From assembly GCF_031143425.1 (NCBI RefSeq), contig NC_090450.1, positions 168,447,486 through 168,511,485 on the forward strand: a stretch of DNA of 64,000 bases, read 5' to 3'. Shown piece by piece: positions 33,942-45,142 of the stretch (the first letter of the stretch is position 1; each line of letters starts with the position of its first letter). The notes beneath the pieces are model-generated. The model was not told the DNA's origin. It ran no database searches and worked only from the letters and a program-made list of their open reading frames with translations. A program made the position numbers and the translations under genes. Source of the stretch: Pleurodeles waltl (taxonomy: Eukaryota; Chordata; Amphibia; Caudata; Salamandridae).

Positions 33942-34640
33942 TAACAGTGAGATATTTTCAGTTTGATCGCTGACACCGATATTCAAAGTAATTGACTTTG
34001 TTAGTATTCATTTTCAGATTACAATATTTCTGCAGTCTTTTTCCAATTATATACTCAAACTGATATTCAGTTAATGTAAATTATAGCCATATTTTAACTC
34101 ACATAGGGTATATTTCTGAGTATTATTATAATTTGTTGAGCTAATTCATTCTTTTAACGGTGCATATTAGGCCTGGGCAGAGTTTATGGAGTCTGCTATG
34201 TGGAATTCCGTGGAGTGGGCCAAAATCTCTGCGAGCTTCAGCCGAATACAGCCAGTGGGCAGAACTACTTTACGCACCGGTTTAGCTAAATTTTTTTACA
34301 TTTAGGAGCATGATGCATGATTGCACCCAAAACAGTTTGTGGAATGAACCACGCAATTCGCACGCGCAAGGCCATTTTGAGATATTCTGTTTCGGAGCAT
34401 GGTGCTGGGCCTAACTTTAATCCACCCTTAATCTTTTAAATCCCACCAATATCTAATTCATCCACTCCTTATTTTCCTTCATAATATCAGTGTGTCTTTG
34501 TGTTTGTGTATTTTACATTTTTGTCATTGTTTTTGTTTTCTTGACTTTCAATACTTTTTTGCTTTTCCCTTTACTTCTTTATGCTTTCTTCCTTCCTTCC
34601 TTCCTTCTCCTATTTATTCCCCTTTTTTCTGTCCAACCAG
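33942..34640. other. No gene; CTTC microsatellite
   Basis: Intergenic or intronic sequence ahead of the first recognisable exon. A short (CTTC)n run lies at 34,588-34,608, followed by a pyrimidine-rich tract leading to the CCAACCAG acceptor at 34,640. Confidence 0.5.
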
Positions 34641-35902
34641 CACCACGGCAGAGCAGGGTAGGAGTAGGAGTGGTAGCGTGCAGTGCGGCTGCTAGCCTCA
34701 CCCCTCGCTGTCATTATCACCACCAAGAGGTGCCGCACCTTGAAACTTTTTCAGAGGTGGAGGTGGCAGCACTTCAGTTTTTGTGCAGCGCCACGTCCCT
34801 TCCATGCTGGCAGCAGACCTGGGAGCGGGTATGATCTGTGGCAGTGTCCACTGCTGTGGAGGAGGGGGCCCTGTGTGTGCGTCAGCACTCTGGGGTCCAG
34901 CGCATCCAGAAGCAGTTGGCGCACCATTGGGCAGACATACTGGACCACGAGAGGTACCTGCTCGACCTGCTGGACATCGAGGTGTCAGGGCTCGGTGAGT
35001 AGTTTACTATTTATTTGTAGTGTGTATTCCACAATGTTATTTTTCTTTCAAATAGCAGTGCTCTGAGACTCAGAAGTAAATTAAGTTTAAATTACGATGG
35101 ATATTATGTGTTCCAGTTGAAGCTAGCCAGGTGTTATGTGCTATCTAATTGTAGTCGTCGGCGCACGCTAGGGCTGCTTATTTATGAAGCCATGCAGACT
35201 GTGACTCCTCTGTCCTGTCACTAAGATAGTGATAATAGTAGTAAGTAATATCAGTAAATTAGCGTTTTCTTCTCTGTGCCTTTCTTAATGTAGCTCATGC
35301 ACTCTTAATTGCAATATCCAGGTGATATGCAGTATGCATCTATGCACTGAAAAGGGAGACAAAGCTGCCCCATCAAAGGTGGTTGAGAAGCAAAGATCAT
35401 TCATTACAATGCATTAGCAGCTCCAAATGTAATTTAGGTTGAGGAAATATTGAATAGGGCTTAGGTTTTGGAAATTAAACTTTGTTTAACCCCTTCAATG
35501 CGGGCGTCGGCCAGTGGCCGACGCACGCACTACCTCCCTGGTGCGGGTCACGACCAGTGGCCGACACCAGGGGGGGGTTAATAAATCCTCGGGTGCATCG
35601 CACCCGAGGATTTATTTAATTTTTTTTCGGTCCCAGGGAGACACGGAAGCTCTTCTGTGTCTCCCCCGCCCCCCACCCGCCCTTTTGTGACGTCAGCGCC
35701 TCAATGTTGATTTCCCCATCGGAGCACGAGGCCTTCCTGAAAGTGTTTCCTGGCCCCCGATCGCAGCACAGCTTAAAAAAAAAGGTAGGTGCCCCCCTCC
35801 CCCAGTGCAACATTTTAATTTTTTTTTAAATAAAAAAAATAAAAAAAATAGACAGGGGGTCGCCCATGGGCATGGCGACCCCCTGTGGGGCCAATATTTT
35901 TT

Positions 35903-36069
35903 TTAGTTGTTGTAGAGTTTCCCTGGGGGCCATTTTGGCCCCCAAGGAAACCATACAACAACTAAAAAAAATAGATCTATATATATATATATATAGATCT
36001 ATATATATAGATATATCTATGTAGATATATCTATGTACATGGATATATCTATAGATAGATCTATAGATA

Positions 36070-36101
<32 letters not shown>

Positions 36102-36151
36102 GATCTATCTATAGATACATCTATGTAGATAGATATATATATAGAGATAGA

Positions 36152-36184
<33 letters not shown>
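35903..36184. repeat. Hairpin plus (TA)n/AGATCTATAT module 1
   Basis: An imperfect hairpin (TAGTTGTTGTAGAGTTTCCC against GGAAACCATACAACAACTA, 35,906-35,964) is followed by a TA-rich tract with AGATCTATAT words from about 35,972 to 36,184. Confidence 0.8.
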
Positions 36185-36186
<2 letters not shown>

Positions 36187-36567
36187 AAATAAATCCCTTT
36201 CAGGGTTAGAGTGCCGCATAAATTATGCAAAAAAAGAGAATAGAGAACTCTGGGTAGTTCCCAAGTTTAGGTGGAGAGCAGCTCTAGTAAGGAGCACCCT
36301 GCAACACCAGCGGCACTCTAGATTTGATCACCTCAAATGACATTTCCGTGACCAAGACCATGACCAAGACCGTGAAGGTCGAAACGCGTAGGTGTTAGGT
36401 GGTGGGATGTTCCATTATTGAAAATAAAAGTGGATTCATCACAATCCTGTGAGTGTGGCATTTTTAACCTAAGTGTTAAACTGGTATAATGATTTACGGG
36501 AATAGGTCCTTCCCGGATGCTGGCACCGACGAGTAGAGCGCGCTTCCTTTTGTGGATCGGTTTGAGC
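36185..36567. other. Unidentified segment with GGTCGAAACGCGT motif
   Basis: No coding region. The segment contains tandem GACCATGACCAAGACCGTGA words (36,354-36,378) leading into GGTCGAAACGCGTAGG (36,378-36,393), then an AATAAAAG. GAAACGCG is a recurring core in some vertebrate repeats, and a degenerate hammerhead is possible but not supported. Confidence 0.35.
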
Positions 36568-36680
36568 TTAATATATATATATATATATATATATCACTTT
36601 TGTCAATATGTGTGTGGTTTCCCTGGGGGCTGCGATCGGCCCCCAGGAAAACCAGACCCACATATAAAAGTGATTATATA

Positions 36681-36726
<46 letters not shown>

Positions 36727-36775
36727 TATATATATAGAGATAGATATATATATATATATATATTTATATATAGAT
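36568..36775. repeat. Hairpin plus (TA)n module 2
   Basis: A TA tract (36,570-36,592), a hairpin TCACTTTTGTCAATATGTGT...ACATATAAAAGTGA (36,594-36,673) with GTTTCCCTGGGGGC/GCCCCCAGGAAAAC inside, then a longer TA tract to about 36,773. The central hairpin core is related to that of module 1. Confidence 0.85.
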
Positions 36776-37373
36776 TTGCCACCAATTGTCTTGCAGTTGC
36801 AGCTTGCGTCTTCAAAGCAATGCACACACTTCAACTCACGCTTTTCAATTGTAGCTTTTAGGCAGCAATAAAAAAGTCAAGAAAGTATTGTGATTATGTT
36901 TCTGCTACAAAAGAGTCAGACTTGTGTAGTGGCAGTTTTAGTGCCATAAAGAAGCGCAGAAGGTTTATATGCCTACTGCAAAGAGCAAATCTGTATTTTA
37001 TGTAAATAGCTGAGTACATTAGTAAAGTCAGCCATTACCTGCGCTATAATACAAATGAAATGTATGTGCGGGGTGAAGGGCGACTATGGAGAGATGAAGG
37101 GCACTTTTGCAGGGTGGTAATGAGGGAATCCGAGGAGGAGGGAGTGGGAGCACCAATAATGATTGTTGGACTGGGCGCAGGAGGTGCTAAAGACTGTGAC
37201 GAATGGTATGTGACAAGGTGTTTTTTGAGTGTCTTGAAAGAACGTGCTGATTGAGGGAAGAAGCGCAGGTAAGGTGGCCTCTACTGTTGCATGTATCTCA
37301 CACACACCATCGATTTTGTGACTGTCTACGTAGGCTAGTGTTCTAGAGCAACAGTTTAGCCAATAGCAGAGAT

Positions 37374-37730
37374 GGCATATTGATGGATGACTGCTGCCGG
37401 CACTCGGGTTATAGAGGACAGCTCTGACATAGGATCAGAGACTGAGACATCAGATACTGGGACAGCATCTGAGGGATAGGACAATGGCGCAGACTCTGGG
37501 AGTGATTTTTCAGTCGGAGGACTCCCATTCGATAAATCCTCTTACAGTACATTATGAGGGAGGTGATGAGGACAGTCCTGCTGTCCCTTTGCAAGCAGTC
37601 TGTGCAACTGGGTCATAGTGGGTTAGCCCAACCCAGAGAGCAGGTGAATGCGGTGGCAAACAGAGAGAGAGAGAGAGTGCTCTCTTGGGAGCTCCCCAAT
37701 TTAGTTCAGCTCCAAATTCCACCGCCCAAA
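37374..37730 (+). pseudogene. Possible piggyBac transposase N-terminal fragment
   Basis: From an ATG at 37,374 one frame gives MTAAGTRVIEDSSDIGSETE and then an Asp/Ser-rich stretch with one stop, through DNGADSGSDFSVGGLPFD near 37,530. After frame changes NLVQLQIPPP appears near 37,700-37,729. An acidic N-terminus followed by an IPPF-like motif is the usual start of amphibian piggyBac transposases. The DDD catalytic domain that should follow is missing and unrelated 3' repeat sequence begins. Supports the piggyBac reading of the flanking TTAA termini, but is weak alone. Confidence 0.4.
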
Positions 37731-39052
37731 TCGTATTGTGGAGACATCAAAATGATCTATCACAAAACAAACTGGTTTTGTAAGGCAGGCACCTGTGTTT
37801 TTGGTCCTGGGTTCGGCGATCATATAGAGAAACACACTAAACCCAAACATTTCTGGAAACTAGACATTCGGGGGAGTCCACAGAGGTGTGACTTGTGTGG
37901 ATTCCCCAAAGTTTTCTTACCCAGAATACCCTGCAAAGCTGAAATGTTTAATAAAAACTCTATTTTTCTCGCATTTCTGTCACACAAACTACAGGAATAT
38001 GCTGGGATCCACAAAATTCCTACCACCCAGTGATTCCTCACCTGTCCTGATAAAAACACTACCCGACTTGAGTGCCTACACCTAGTGCTTGCGTCAGGAA
38101 TGGATCACCCCAGGGTCAACAGCTGCCTCATGTAAGGACCAACATTGACCGTTGTGTGATCTATTCCTGTCGCGGGCATCGGGCCTACCCACACAAGTGA
38201 GGTACCATTTTTATCGGGAGACTTGGGGGAATGCTGGGTGGAAGGAAATTTGTAGCTCCTCTCAGATTCCAGAACTTTCTGTCACCGAAATGAGAGGAAA
38301 AAGTGTTTTTTTGGCCAAATGTTGATGTTTGCAAAGGATTCTGGGTAACAGAACCTGGTCAGAGCCCCACAAGTCACCCCATTTGGATTCCCCTGGGTTT
38401 CTAGTTTTCAAAAATGCGCTGGTTTGCTAGGTTTCCCCAGGTGCCGGCTGAGCTAGAGGCCAAAATCCACAGGTAGGCACTATTTTCTATGAAAAAATGT
38501 GATGTGTCCACGTTGTGTTTTGGGGCATTTCCTGTCGCGGGCGCTAGGCCTACCCACACAAGTGAGGTATCATTTTTATTGTGAGACTTGGGGGAACGCT
38601 GGGTGGAAGGAAATTTGTGGCTCCTCTCAGATTCCAGAATTTTCTGTTACCGAAATGTGAGGAAAACTTGTTATTTTAGCCACATTTTGAGGTTTGCAAA
38701 GGATTCTGGGTAACAGAACCTGGTCAGAGCCCCACAAGTCACCCCATCTTGGATTCCCCTAGGTCTCTAGTTTTCAAAAATGCACAGGTTTGGTAGGTTT
38801 CCCTAGGTGCCGGCTGAGATAGAGGCCAAAATCTACAGGTAGGCACTTTGGGCAACAAAGCAAAAACAACAAGTGATGGACGGAATGCTGAACATTGTCA
38901 AACACTCACCCCCAGTCATAGATCTGGGTTTAATCCATCATTCTTTTGCTCACCATGCCACCCCAGTTTGGACCCAGCCATATGCAAATCAGTCTTGACC
39001 CTGTTCCTCATGGGAACAGTCCAGACCGAACTGCCAAGCCAGGTCCTCACTG

Positions 39053-39103
39053 GACCGGAAACAAGCATCCTGGGACCGGTTTCGGGGTTTCACCCCTCAT
39101 CAG
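39053..39103 (-). ncRNA. Hammerhead ribozyme core, array 2
   Basis: On minus: CTGATGA (39,103-39,097), stem II GGGGUGAAACCCC, GAAA, stem III ACCGG/CCGGU and a GTC cleavage triplet ending at 39,053. Position 7 of the core is T here and A in array 1; both are allowed. Confidence 0.75.
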
Positions 39104-39311
39104 CCAGGCTAGCTTGAAGCAAAAACAACAAGTGATGCACGGAATGCTGAACATTGTCAAACACTCACCCCCAGTCATAGATCTGGGTTTAATCCATCGT
39201 TCTTTTGCTCACCATGCCACCCCAGTTTGGACCCAGCCATATGCAAATTAGTCTTGACCCTGTTCCTCATGGGAACAGTCCAGACCGAACTGCCAAGCCA
39301 GGTCCTCACTG

Positions 39312-39362
39312 GACCGGAAACAAGCATCCTGGGACCGGTTTCGGGGTTTCACCCCTCATCAG
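39312..39362 (-). ncRNA. Hammerhead ribozyme core, array 2
   Basis: Same core, stems and GTC triplet as the unit at 39,053-39,103, with CTGATGA at 39,362-39,356. Confidence 0.75.
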
Positions 39363-39633
39363 CCAGGCTAGCTTGAATCCAGTGGCATGGGAAGCACGGG
39401 ACCCACGTCTGGGCATACCCTTCCCACTTAGGGCGACAAAGCAAAAACAACAAGTGATGGACGGAATGCTGAACATTGTCAAACACTCACCCCCAGTCAT
39501 AGATCTGGGTTTAATCCATCGTTCTTTTGCTCACCATGCCACCCCAGTTTGGACTCAGCCATATGCAAATCAGTCTTGACCCTGTTCCTCATGGGAACAG
39601 TCCAGACCGAACTGCCAAGCCAGGTCCTCACTG

Positions 39634-39684
39634 GACCGGAAACAAGCATCCTGGGACCGGTTTCAGGGTTTCACCCCTCATCAA
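39634..39684 (-). ncRNA. Hammerhead-like core with mutated C3, array 2
   Basis: The core box reads TTGATGA, losing the invariant C, and the closing pair of stem II is G-U (GGGGU...ACCCU). Probably inactive while otherwise identical to its neighbours. Confidence 0.65.
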
Positions 39685-39934
39685 CCAGGCTAGCTTGAAT
39701 CCAGTGGCATGGGAAGCACGGGACCCACGTCTGGGCATACTCTTCCCACTTAGGGCGACGGACGGAATGCTGAACATTGTCAAACACTCACCCCCAGTCA
39801 TAGATCTGGGTTTAATCCATCGTTCTTTTGCTCACCATGCCACCCCAGTTTGGACCCAGCCATATGCAAATCAGTCTTGACCCTGTTCCTCATGGGAACA
39901 GTCCAGACCGAACTGCCAAGCCAGGTCCTCACTG

Positions 39935-39985
39935 GACCGGAAACAAGCATCCTGGGACCGGTTTCGGGGTTTCACCCCTCATCAG
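39935..39985 (-). ncRNA. Hammerhead ribozyme core, array 2
   Basis: CTGATGA at 39,985-39,979 with intact stems II and III and GTC ending at 39,935. This is the first unit of the array in ribozyme orientation. Confidence 0.75.
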
Positions 39986-42795
39986 CCAGGCTAGCTTGAA
40001 TCCAGCTCTGTTTTCTGTCAAAAAATGGGATGTGTCCATGTTGTGTTTTGGGGCATTTCCTGTCGCGGGCGCTAGGCCTACCCACACAAGTGAGGTATCA
40101 TTTTTATCGGGAGACTTGGGGGAACGCTGGGTGAAAGGAAATATTTGGCTCCTCTCAGATTCCAGAACTTTGTGTCACCGAAATGTGAGGAAAACGTGTT
40201 TTTTTAGCCACATTTTAAGGTTTGCAAAGGATTCTGGGTAACAGAACCTGGTCGGAGTCCCACAGGTCACCCCATCTTTGATTCCCCTAGGTCTCTAGTT
40301 TTAAAAAATGCACAGGTTTGGTAGGTTTCCCTAGGTGGCGGCTGAGCTAGAGGCCAAAATCTACAGGTAGGCACTTTGCAAAAAACAGCTCTGTTTTCTG
40401 TCAAAAAATGGGATGTGTCCACGTTGTGTTTTGGGGCATCTCCTGTCGCGGGCGCTAGTCCTACCCACACAAGTGAGGTATCATTTTTATCGGTAGACTT
40501 GGGGGAACGCTGGGTGGAAGGAAATTTGTGGCTCCTCTCAGATTCCAGAACTTTCTGTCACTGAAATGTGAGGAAAACGTGTTTTTTTAGCCACGTTTTG
40601 AGGTTTGCAAAGGATTCTGGGTAACAGAACCTGGTCAGAGCCCCACAAGTCACCCCCTCTTGGATTTCCCTAGGTCTCTAGTTTTAAAAAATGCACAGGT
40701 TTGATAGGTTTCCCTAGGTGCCGGCTGAGCTAGAGGCCAAAATCCACAGCTAGGCACTTTGCAAAAAACAGCTCTGTTTTCTGTCAAAAAATGGGATGTG
40801 TCCACGTTGTGTTTTGGGGCATCTCCTGTCGCGGGCGCTAGGCCTACCCACACAAGTGAGGTATCATTATTATCGGTAGACTTGGGGGAACGCTGGGTGG
40901 AAGGAAATTTGTGGCTCCTCTCAGATTCCAGAACTTTCTGTCACTGAAATGTGAGGAAAACGTGTTTTTTTAGCCACGTTTTGAGGTTTGCAAAGGATTC
41001 TGGGTAACAGAACCTGGTCAGAGCCCCACAAGTCACCCCATCTTGGATTCCCCTAGGTCTCTAGTTTTAAAAAATGCACAGGTTTGGTAGGTTTCCCTAT
41101 GTGCCGGCTGAGCTAGAGGCCAAACTCTACAGGTAGGCACTTTGCAAAAAACAGCTCTGTTTTCTGTCAAAAAATGGGATGTCCACGTTGTGTTTTGGGG
41201 CATTTCCTGTTGCGGGCGCTAAGCCTACCCACACAAGTGAGGTATAATTTTTATCGGGAGACTTGGGGGAACGCTGGGTGGAAGGAAATTTGTGGCTCCT
41301 CTCAGATTCCAGAACTTTCTGTCACTGAAAGGTGAGGAAAACGTGTTTTTTTAGCCACGTTTTGAGGTTTGCAAAGGATTCTGGGTAACAGAACCTGGTC
41401 AGAGCCCCACAAGTCACCCCCTCTTGGATTTCCCTAGGTCTCTAGTTTTAAAAAATGCACAGGTTTGATAGGTTTCCATAGGTGCCGGCTGAGCTAGAGG
41501 CGAAAATCCACAGCTAGGCACTTTGCAAAAAACAGCTCTGTTTTCTGTCAAAAAATGGGATGTGTCCACGTTGTGTTTTGTGGCATCTCCTGTCGCGGGC
41601 GCTAGGCCTACCCACACAAGTGAGGTATCATTATTATCGGTAGACTTGGGGGAACGCTGGGTGAAAGGAAATTTGTGGCTCCTCTCAGATTCCAGAACTT
41701 TCTGTCACTGAAATGTGAGGAAAATGTGGTTTTTTAGCCACGTTTTGAGGTTTGCAAAGGATTCTGGGTAACAGAACCTGGTCAGAGCCACACAAGTCAC
41801 CCCATCTTGGATTCCCCTAGGTTTCTAGTTTTCAAAAATGCACAGGTTTGGTAGGTTTCCCTAGGTGTCGGCGGAGCTAGAGGACAAAACCTACAGGTAG
41901 GCACTTTGCAAAAAACAGCTCTGTTTTCTGTCAAAAAATGGGATGTGTCCACGTTGTGTTTTGGGGCATTCCCTGTCGCGGACGCTAGGCCTACCCACAC
42001 AAGTGAGGTATCATTTTTATCGGGAGACTTGGGGGAACGCTGGGTGGAAGGAAATTTGTGGCTCCTCTCAGATTCCAGAACTTTATGTCACTGAAATGAG
42101 AGGAAAACGTGTTTTTTAGCCTCATTTTGAGGTTTGCAAAGGATTCTGGGTAACAGAACCTGGTCAGAGCCCCACAAGTCACCCCCTCTTGGATTTCCCT
42201 AGGTCTCTAGATTAAAAAAATGCACAGGTTTGGTAGGTTTCCCTAGGTGCTGGCTGAGCTAGGGGCCAAAATCCACAGCTAGGCACATTGCAAAAAACAG
42301 CTCTGTTTTCTGTCAAAAAAATGGGATGTGTCCATGTTGTGTTTTGGGGCATTTCCTGTCGTGGGCGCTAGGCCTACCCACACAAGTGAGGTATCATTTT
42401 TATCGGGAGACTTGGGGGAACGCTGGGTGGAAGGAAATTTGTAGCTCCTCTCAGATTCCAGAACTTTCTGTCACTGAAATGAGAGGAAAACGTGTTTTTT
42501 AGCCACATTTTGAGGTTTGCAAAGGATTCTGGGTAACAGAACCTGGTCAGAGCCCCACAAGTCACCCCCTCTTGGATTTCCCTAGGTCTCTAGATTAAAA
42601 AAATGCACAGGTTTGGTAGGTTTCCCTAGGTGCTGGCTGAGCTAGGGGCCAAAATCCACAGCTAGGCACATTGCAAAAAACAGCTCTGTTTTCTGTCAAA
42701 AAAATGGGATGTGTCCATGTTTTGTTTTGGGGCATTTCCTGTCGCGGGCGGTAGGCCTACCCACACAAGTGAGGTATCATTTTTATCGGGAGACG

Positions 42796-43871
42796 TGGGG
42801 GAACATAGAATAGCAAAACAAGTGTTATTTCCCCTTATTTTTCTCTACATTTTTTCCTTCCAAATATAAGAGAGTGTGTAAAAAAGACGTCTATTTGAGA
42901 AATGCCCTGCAATTCACATGCTAGTTTGGGCACCCCGGAATTCAGAGATGTGCAAATAACGACTGCTCCTCAAAACCTTATCTTGAGCCCAGTATAGAAA
43001 TGCAAAGGTTTTCTTGATATCTATTTTCACTCTTCATATTTCAGCAAATGAATTTCTGTATACCCAGTATAGAATGAAAACCAACTTCAGGGTGCAGCTC
43101 ATTTATTGGCTCTGGGTACCTATGGTTCTTGATGAACCTACAAGCCCTTTATATCACCGCAACCAGAAGAGTCCAGCAGACATAACGGTATATAGCTTTA
43201 AAAAATCTGACATCGCAGGAAAATGTTACAGAGTAAAACATAAAGAAAAATGGCTGTTGTTTTCAGCTCAATTTCAATATTTTTTTATTTCAGCTGTTAT
43301 TTTCTGTAGGAAAACCTTGTAGGATCTACACAAATGACCCCTTGCTGAATTCAGAATTTTGTCTAGTTTTCAGAAATGTTTAGCTTTCCGGGATCCAGCA
43401 TTGGTTTGACACCCATTCCTGTCACTACCTGGAAGGAGGCTGAAAGCACCAAAAATAGTAAAAATGGGGTATGTCCCAGTAAAATGCCAAATTTGTGTTG
43501 AAAAATGTGGTTTTCTGATTCAAGTCTGCCCGTTCCTGAAAGGTGGGAAGATGGTGATTTCAGCACCAGAAACCCTTTGTTGATGGCATTTTCAGGGAAA
43601 AAAACACAAGCCTTCTTCGGCAGCCCTTTTTTCCCATTTGTTTGGAAAAAACTAAATTTTCACTGTATTTTGGCTAATTTCTTGGTCTCCTCCAGGGGAA
43701 ACCACAAACTCTGGGTACCATTAGAATTCCTAGGATGTTGGAAAAAAAGGACGCAAATTTGGCTTGGATAGCTTATGTGGACAAAAAGTTATGAAGGCCT
43801 AAGCGCGAACTACCCCAAATAGCCAAAAAAGGGCTCAGCTCTGGGGGGGGAAAGGCCAGGCAGCTAAGAGG
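42796..43871. other. piggyBac 3' region, no gene
   Basis: About 1.1 kb between the 383 bp array and the right TTAA. It holds no supportable coding region; frames of 67-102 codons lack domains. It ends with a G-run and the GGCCAGGCAGCTAAGAGG terminus. Confidence 0.5.
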
Positions 43872-45142
43872 TTAACCTTCTTTATTTCTTACCTCAGCAC
43901 CCAAGAGCAAGAACAGGGCAACTTCTGAGGCAGGTCCAGGAGATGAGGGTGCCACCACCAGTGCAGCAGCTGGCAGATCTGCTGGCCCCAGTATGTCCTC
44001 CTGTAATATCATTGCTGTTTCCCTATCTTTTCTCTCTCCCCATTTAGAATATTTTTTCCTTTTTTTACTGTGCCTGTCTCCTTTTTTCCCTACCCATCAT
44101 CATTCTATCTGAGGCTTGTTAAATTCTTGTTATGCCTGCAGTATCATGTTTTTTTCTTTAGTTCATTTTTTTGTACCAGACTTCCTCCTGTCTATACTAA
44201 TATGTAGCGTGCTTCTGCTTTGTTAGTAAGCTTAGGTTTCCCTTCTCCACTTATGTATCTTGTGGACTGGAAGTCTAAGACTAAGAGGACAGATTTTAGG
44301 ACAGGTGCTCTACTGTGAATTTTGTATGCCCAAGTCAGCTTTTCTACACATATTTGTTGAGAAGGCGAGAGTGGCCATGGTAATGGTGGACCCCCAGCAA
44401 TGTTGTTTTGTATGTATTATTCTTTTATATAGTTGTATACCATACCATCAGTTTCAATGATAATGCAACATGGCTAGATAGTAGTATGAGGATAATCCCA
44501 TTGCATTTTTCAACCATGACTTCACCATATATCCTTGATTGACCATTCATTCCATCCCTTCATTTCACTTCAGTGACTTAGCTCTACCCCTCCATTACGA
44601 AAAATTTGCAGTCGACGTAACTTGATTACCTGGCTTTTCTAACATAGTTCACCAACAACATTTCTAAAGTGAATGATAAAAGAAGATAGAATGTAGTGTT
44701 CTATTGCGCTTGTATTTATTGAACTAGTTCTTGAAATATTACAGGGGGAAATGTATCTGGCATCTAAAATGTCTAACGTTTTTTTCAGATGCATCAACCA
44801 TCAGTGCCAGGGCCGGTGCAGCACCAGTGTGCCGGAGGCAGCAGCGGTGAGAGGGCCAGTAGTAGTGGCAGCAGGGATGGGTGTTGGTAAGTCATATTGC
44901 TTGCTTATTGACAATTACCATTATACTGACTGCAAGGACATCACTTGTGAACCCTCTGATTTACCAGCTACAGTGGGGTTGAGTTCTTAAGACCCTCTCC
45001 TAATTGCAACTTAGTTGACAAAATCTCATAATGAATGCTATAAATTACGGGTTGATGGACAAGGGAAAGAATGTTGGACAATTAAAAGAAAGGATCGGTG
45101 AAATGGTGTGTGTTTTATATTTCTTTATTGGTTAGACATTAA

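Larger units (their letters stand above)
38982..39871 (-). promoter_or_regulatory. Four octamers, one per array 2 unit
   Basis: ATGCAAAT (ATTTGCAT on minus) occurs at 38,982-38,989, 39,241-39,248, 39,563-39,570 and 39,864-39,871, always 64 bp downstream of the hammerhead cleavage site in ribozyme orientation. All four are exact. Confidence 0.5.
38850..40004 (-). repeat. Hammerhead-bearing satellite, array 2, inserted in the 383 bp array
   Basis: Four units of the array 1 sequence lie in reverse orientation, with hammerhead spacings of 259, 322 and 301 bp. The first is shortened by internal deletion. On the left, host sequence GGTAGGCACTTT joins GGGCAACAAAGC; on the right, unit sequence AGCTTGAATCCAG joins host CTCTGTTTTCTGTC. 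In uninterrupted 383 bp units these host phrases are separated only by GCAAAAAACAG, so the insertion replaced about ten bases. In hammerhead orientation the array begins just 5' of the ribozyme core and ends in the TTTTGCTTTG region, close to where array 1 ends. Confidence 0.9.
38160..42795. repeat. 383 bp satellite array within the piggyBac element
   Basis: Units begin near CCTGTCGCGGGCGCTAGGCC at about 38,168, 38,528, 40,061, 40,444, 40,827, 41,208, 41,591, 41,974, 42,357 and 42,739 (the last partial). The period is 381-383 bp apart from the first step of 360. Other unit landmarks are GGATTCTGGGTAACAGAACC and GCACTTTGCAAAAAACAGCT. The array is split between the second and third units by hammerhead array 2. 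The many 62-67 codon frames on both strands recur once per unit and are not genes. Confidence 0.9.
35490..43871 (+). mobile_element. piggyBac-type element with expanded internal satellite (8.4 kb)
   Basis: TTAA flanks both ends (35,486-35,489 and 43,872-43,875), the target piggyBac elements use. The left end begins CCCCTTCAATGCGGGCG and the right end finishes GGCCAGGCAGCTAAGAGG, whose complement also starts CCTCTTAGC, so only the outermost bases match. The left part has GC hairpins (GGCCAGTGGCC, CTCGGGTGCATCGCACCCGAG) and two hairpin/(TA)n modules. A short piece of a transposase-like N-terminus follows near 37.4-37.7 kb. The rest is a 383 bp tandem array and about 1 kb of 3' sequence. The catalytic domain is absent, so mobilisation would have needed a helper. 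It lies in intron 1 of the degenerate gene, ending 22 bp before exon 2. Confidence 0.6.

Noticed and set aside
36517..36861. Tyr/Ile repeat protein frames on both strands
   Set aside because: Translations of the (TA)n tracts.
39306..40241. Repeated frames of 60-137 codons in the hammerhead arrays
   Set aside because: They recur once per unit on both strands and cross the ribozyme; there is no sign of codon selection.
40267..42565. Repeated 62-67 codon frames on both strands of the 383 bp array
   Set aside because: Phase-locked to the satellite unit and broken in several units.
38160..42795. Regular repeats considered as a CRISPR-like array
   Set aside because: Units are contiguous and homologous throughout, without unique spacers, and the genome is eukaryotic.
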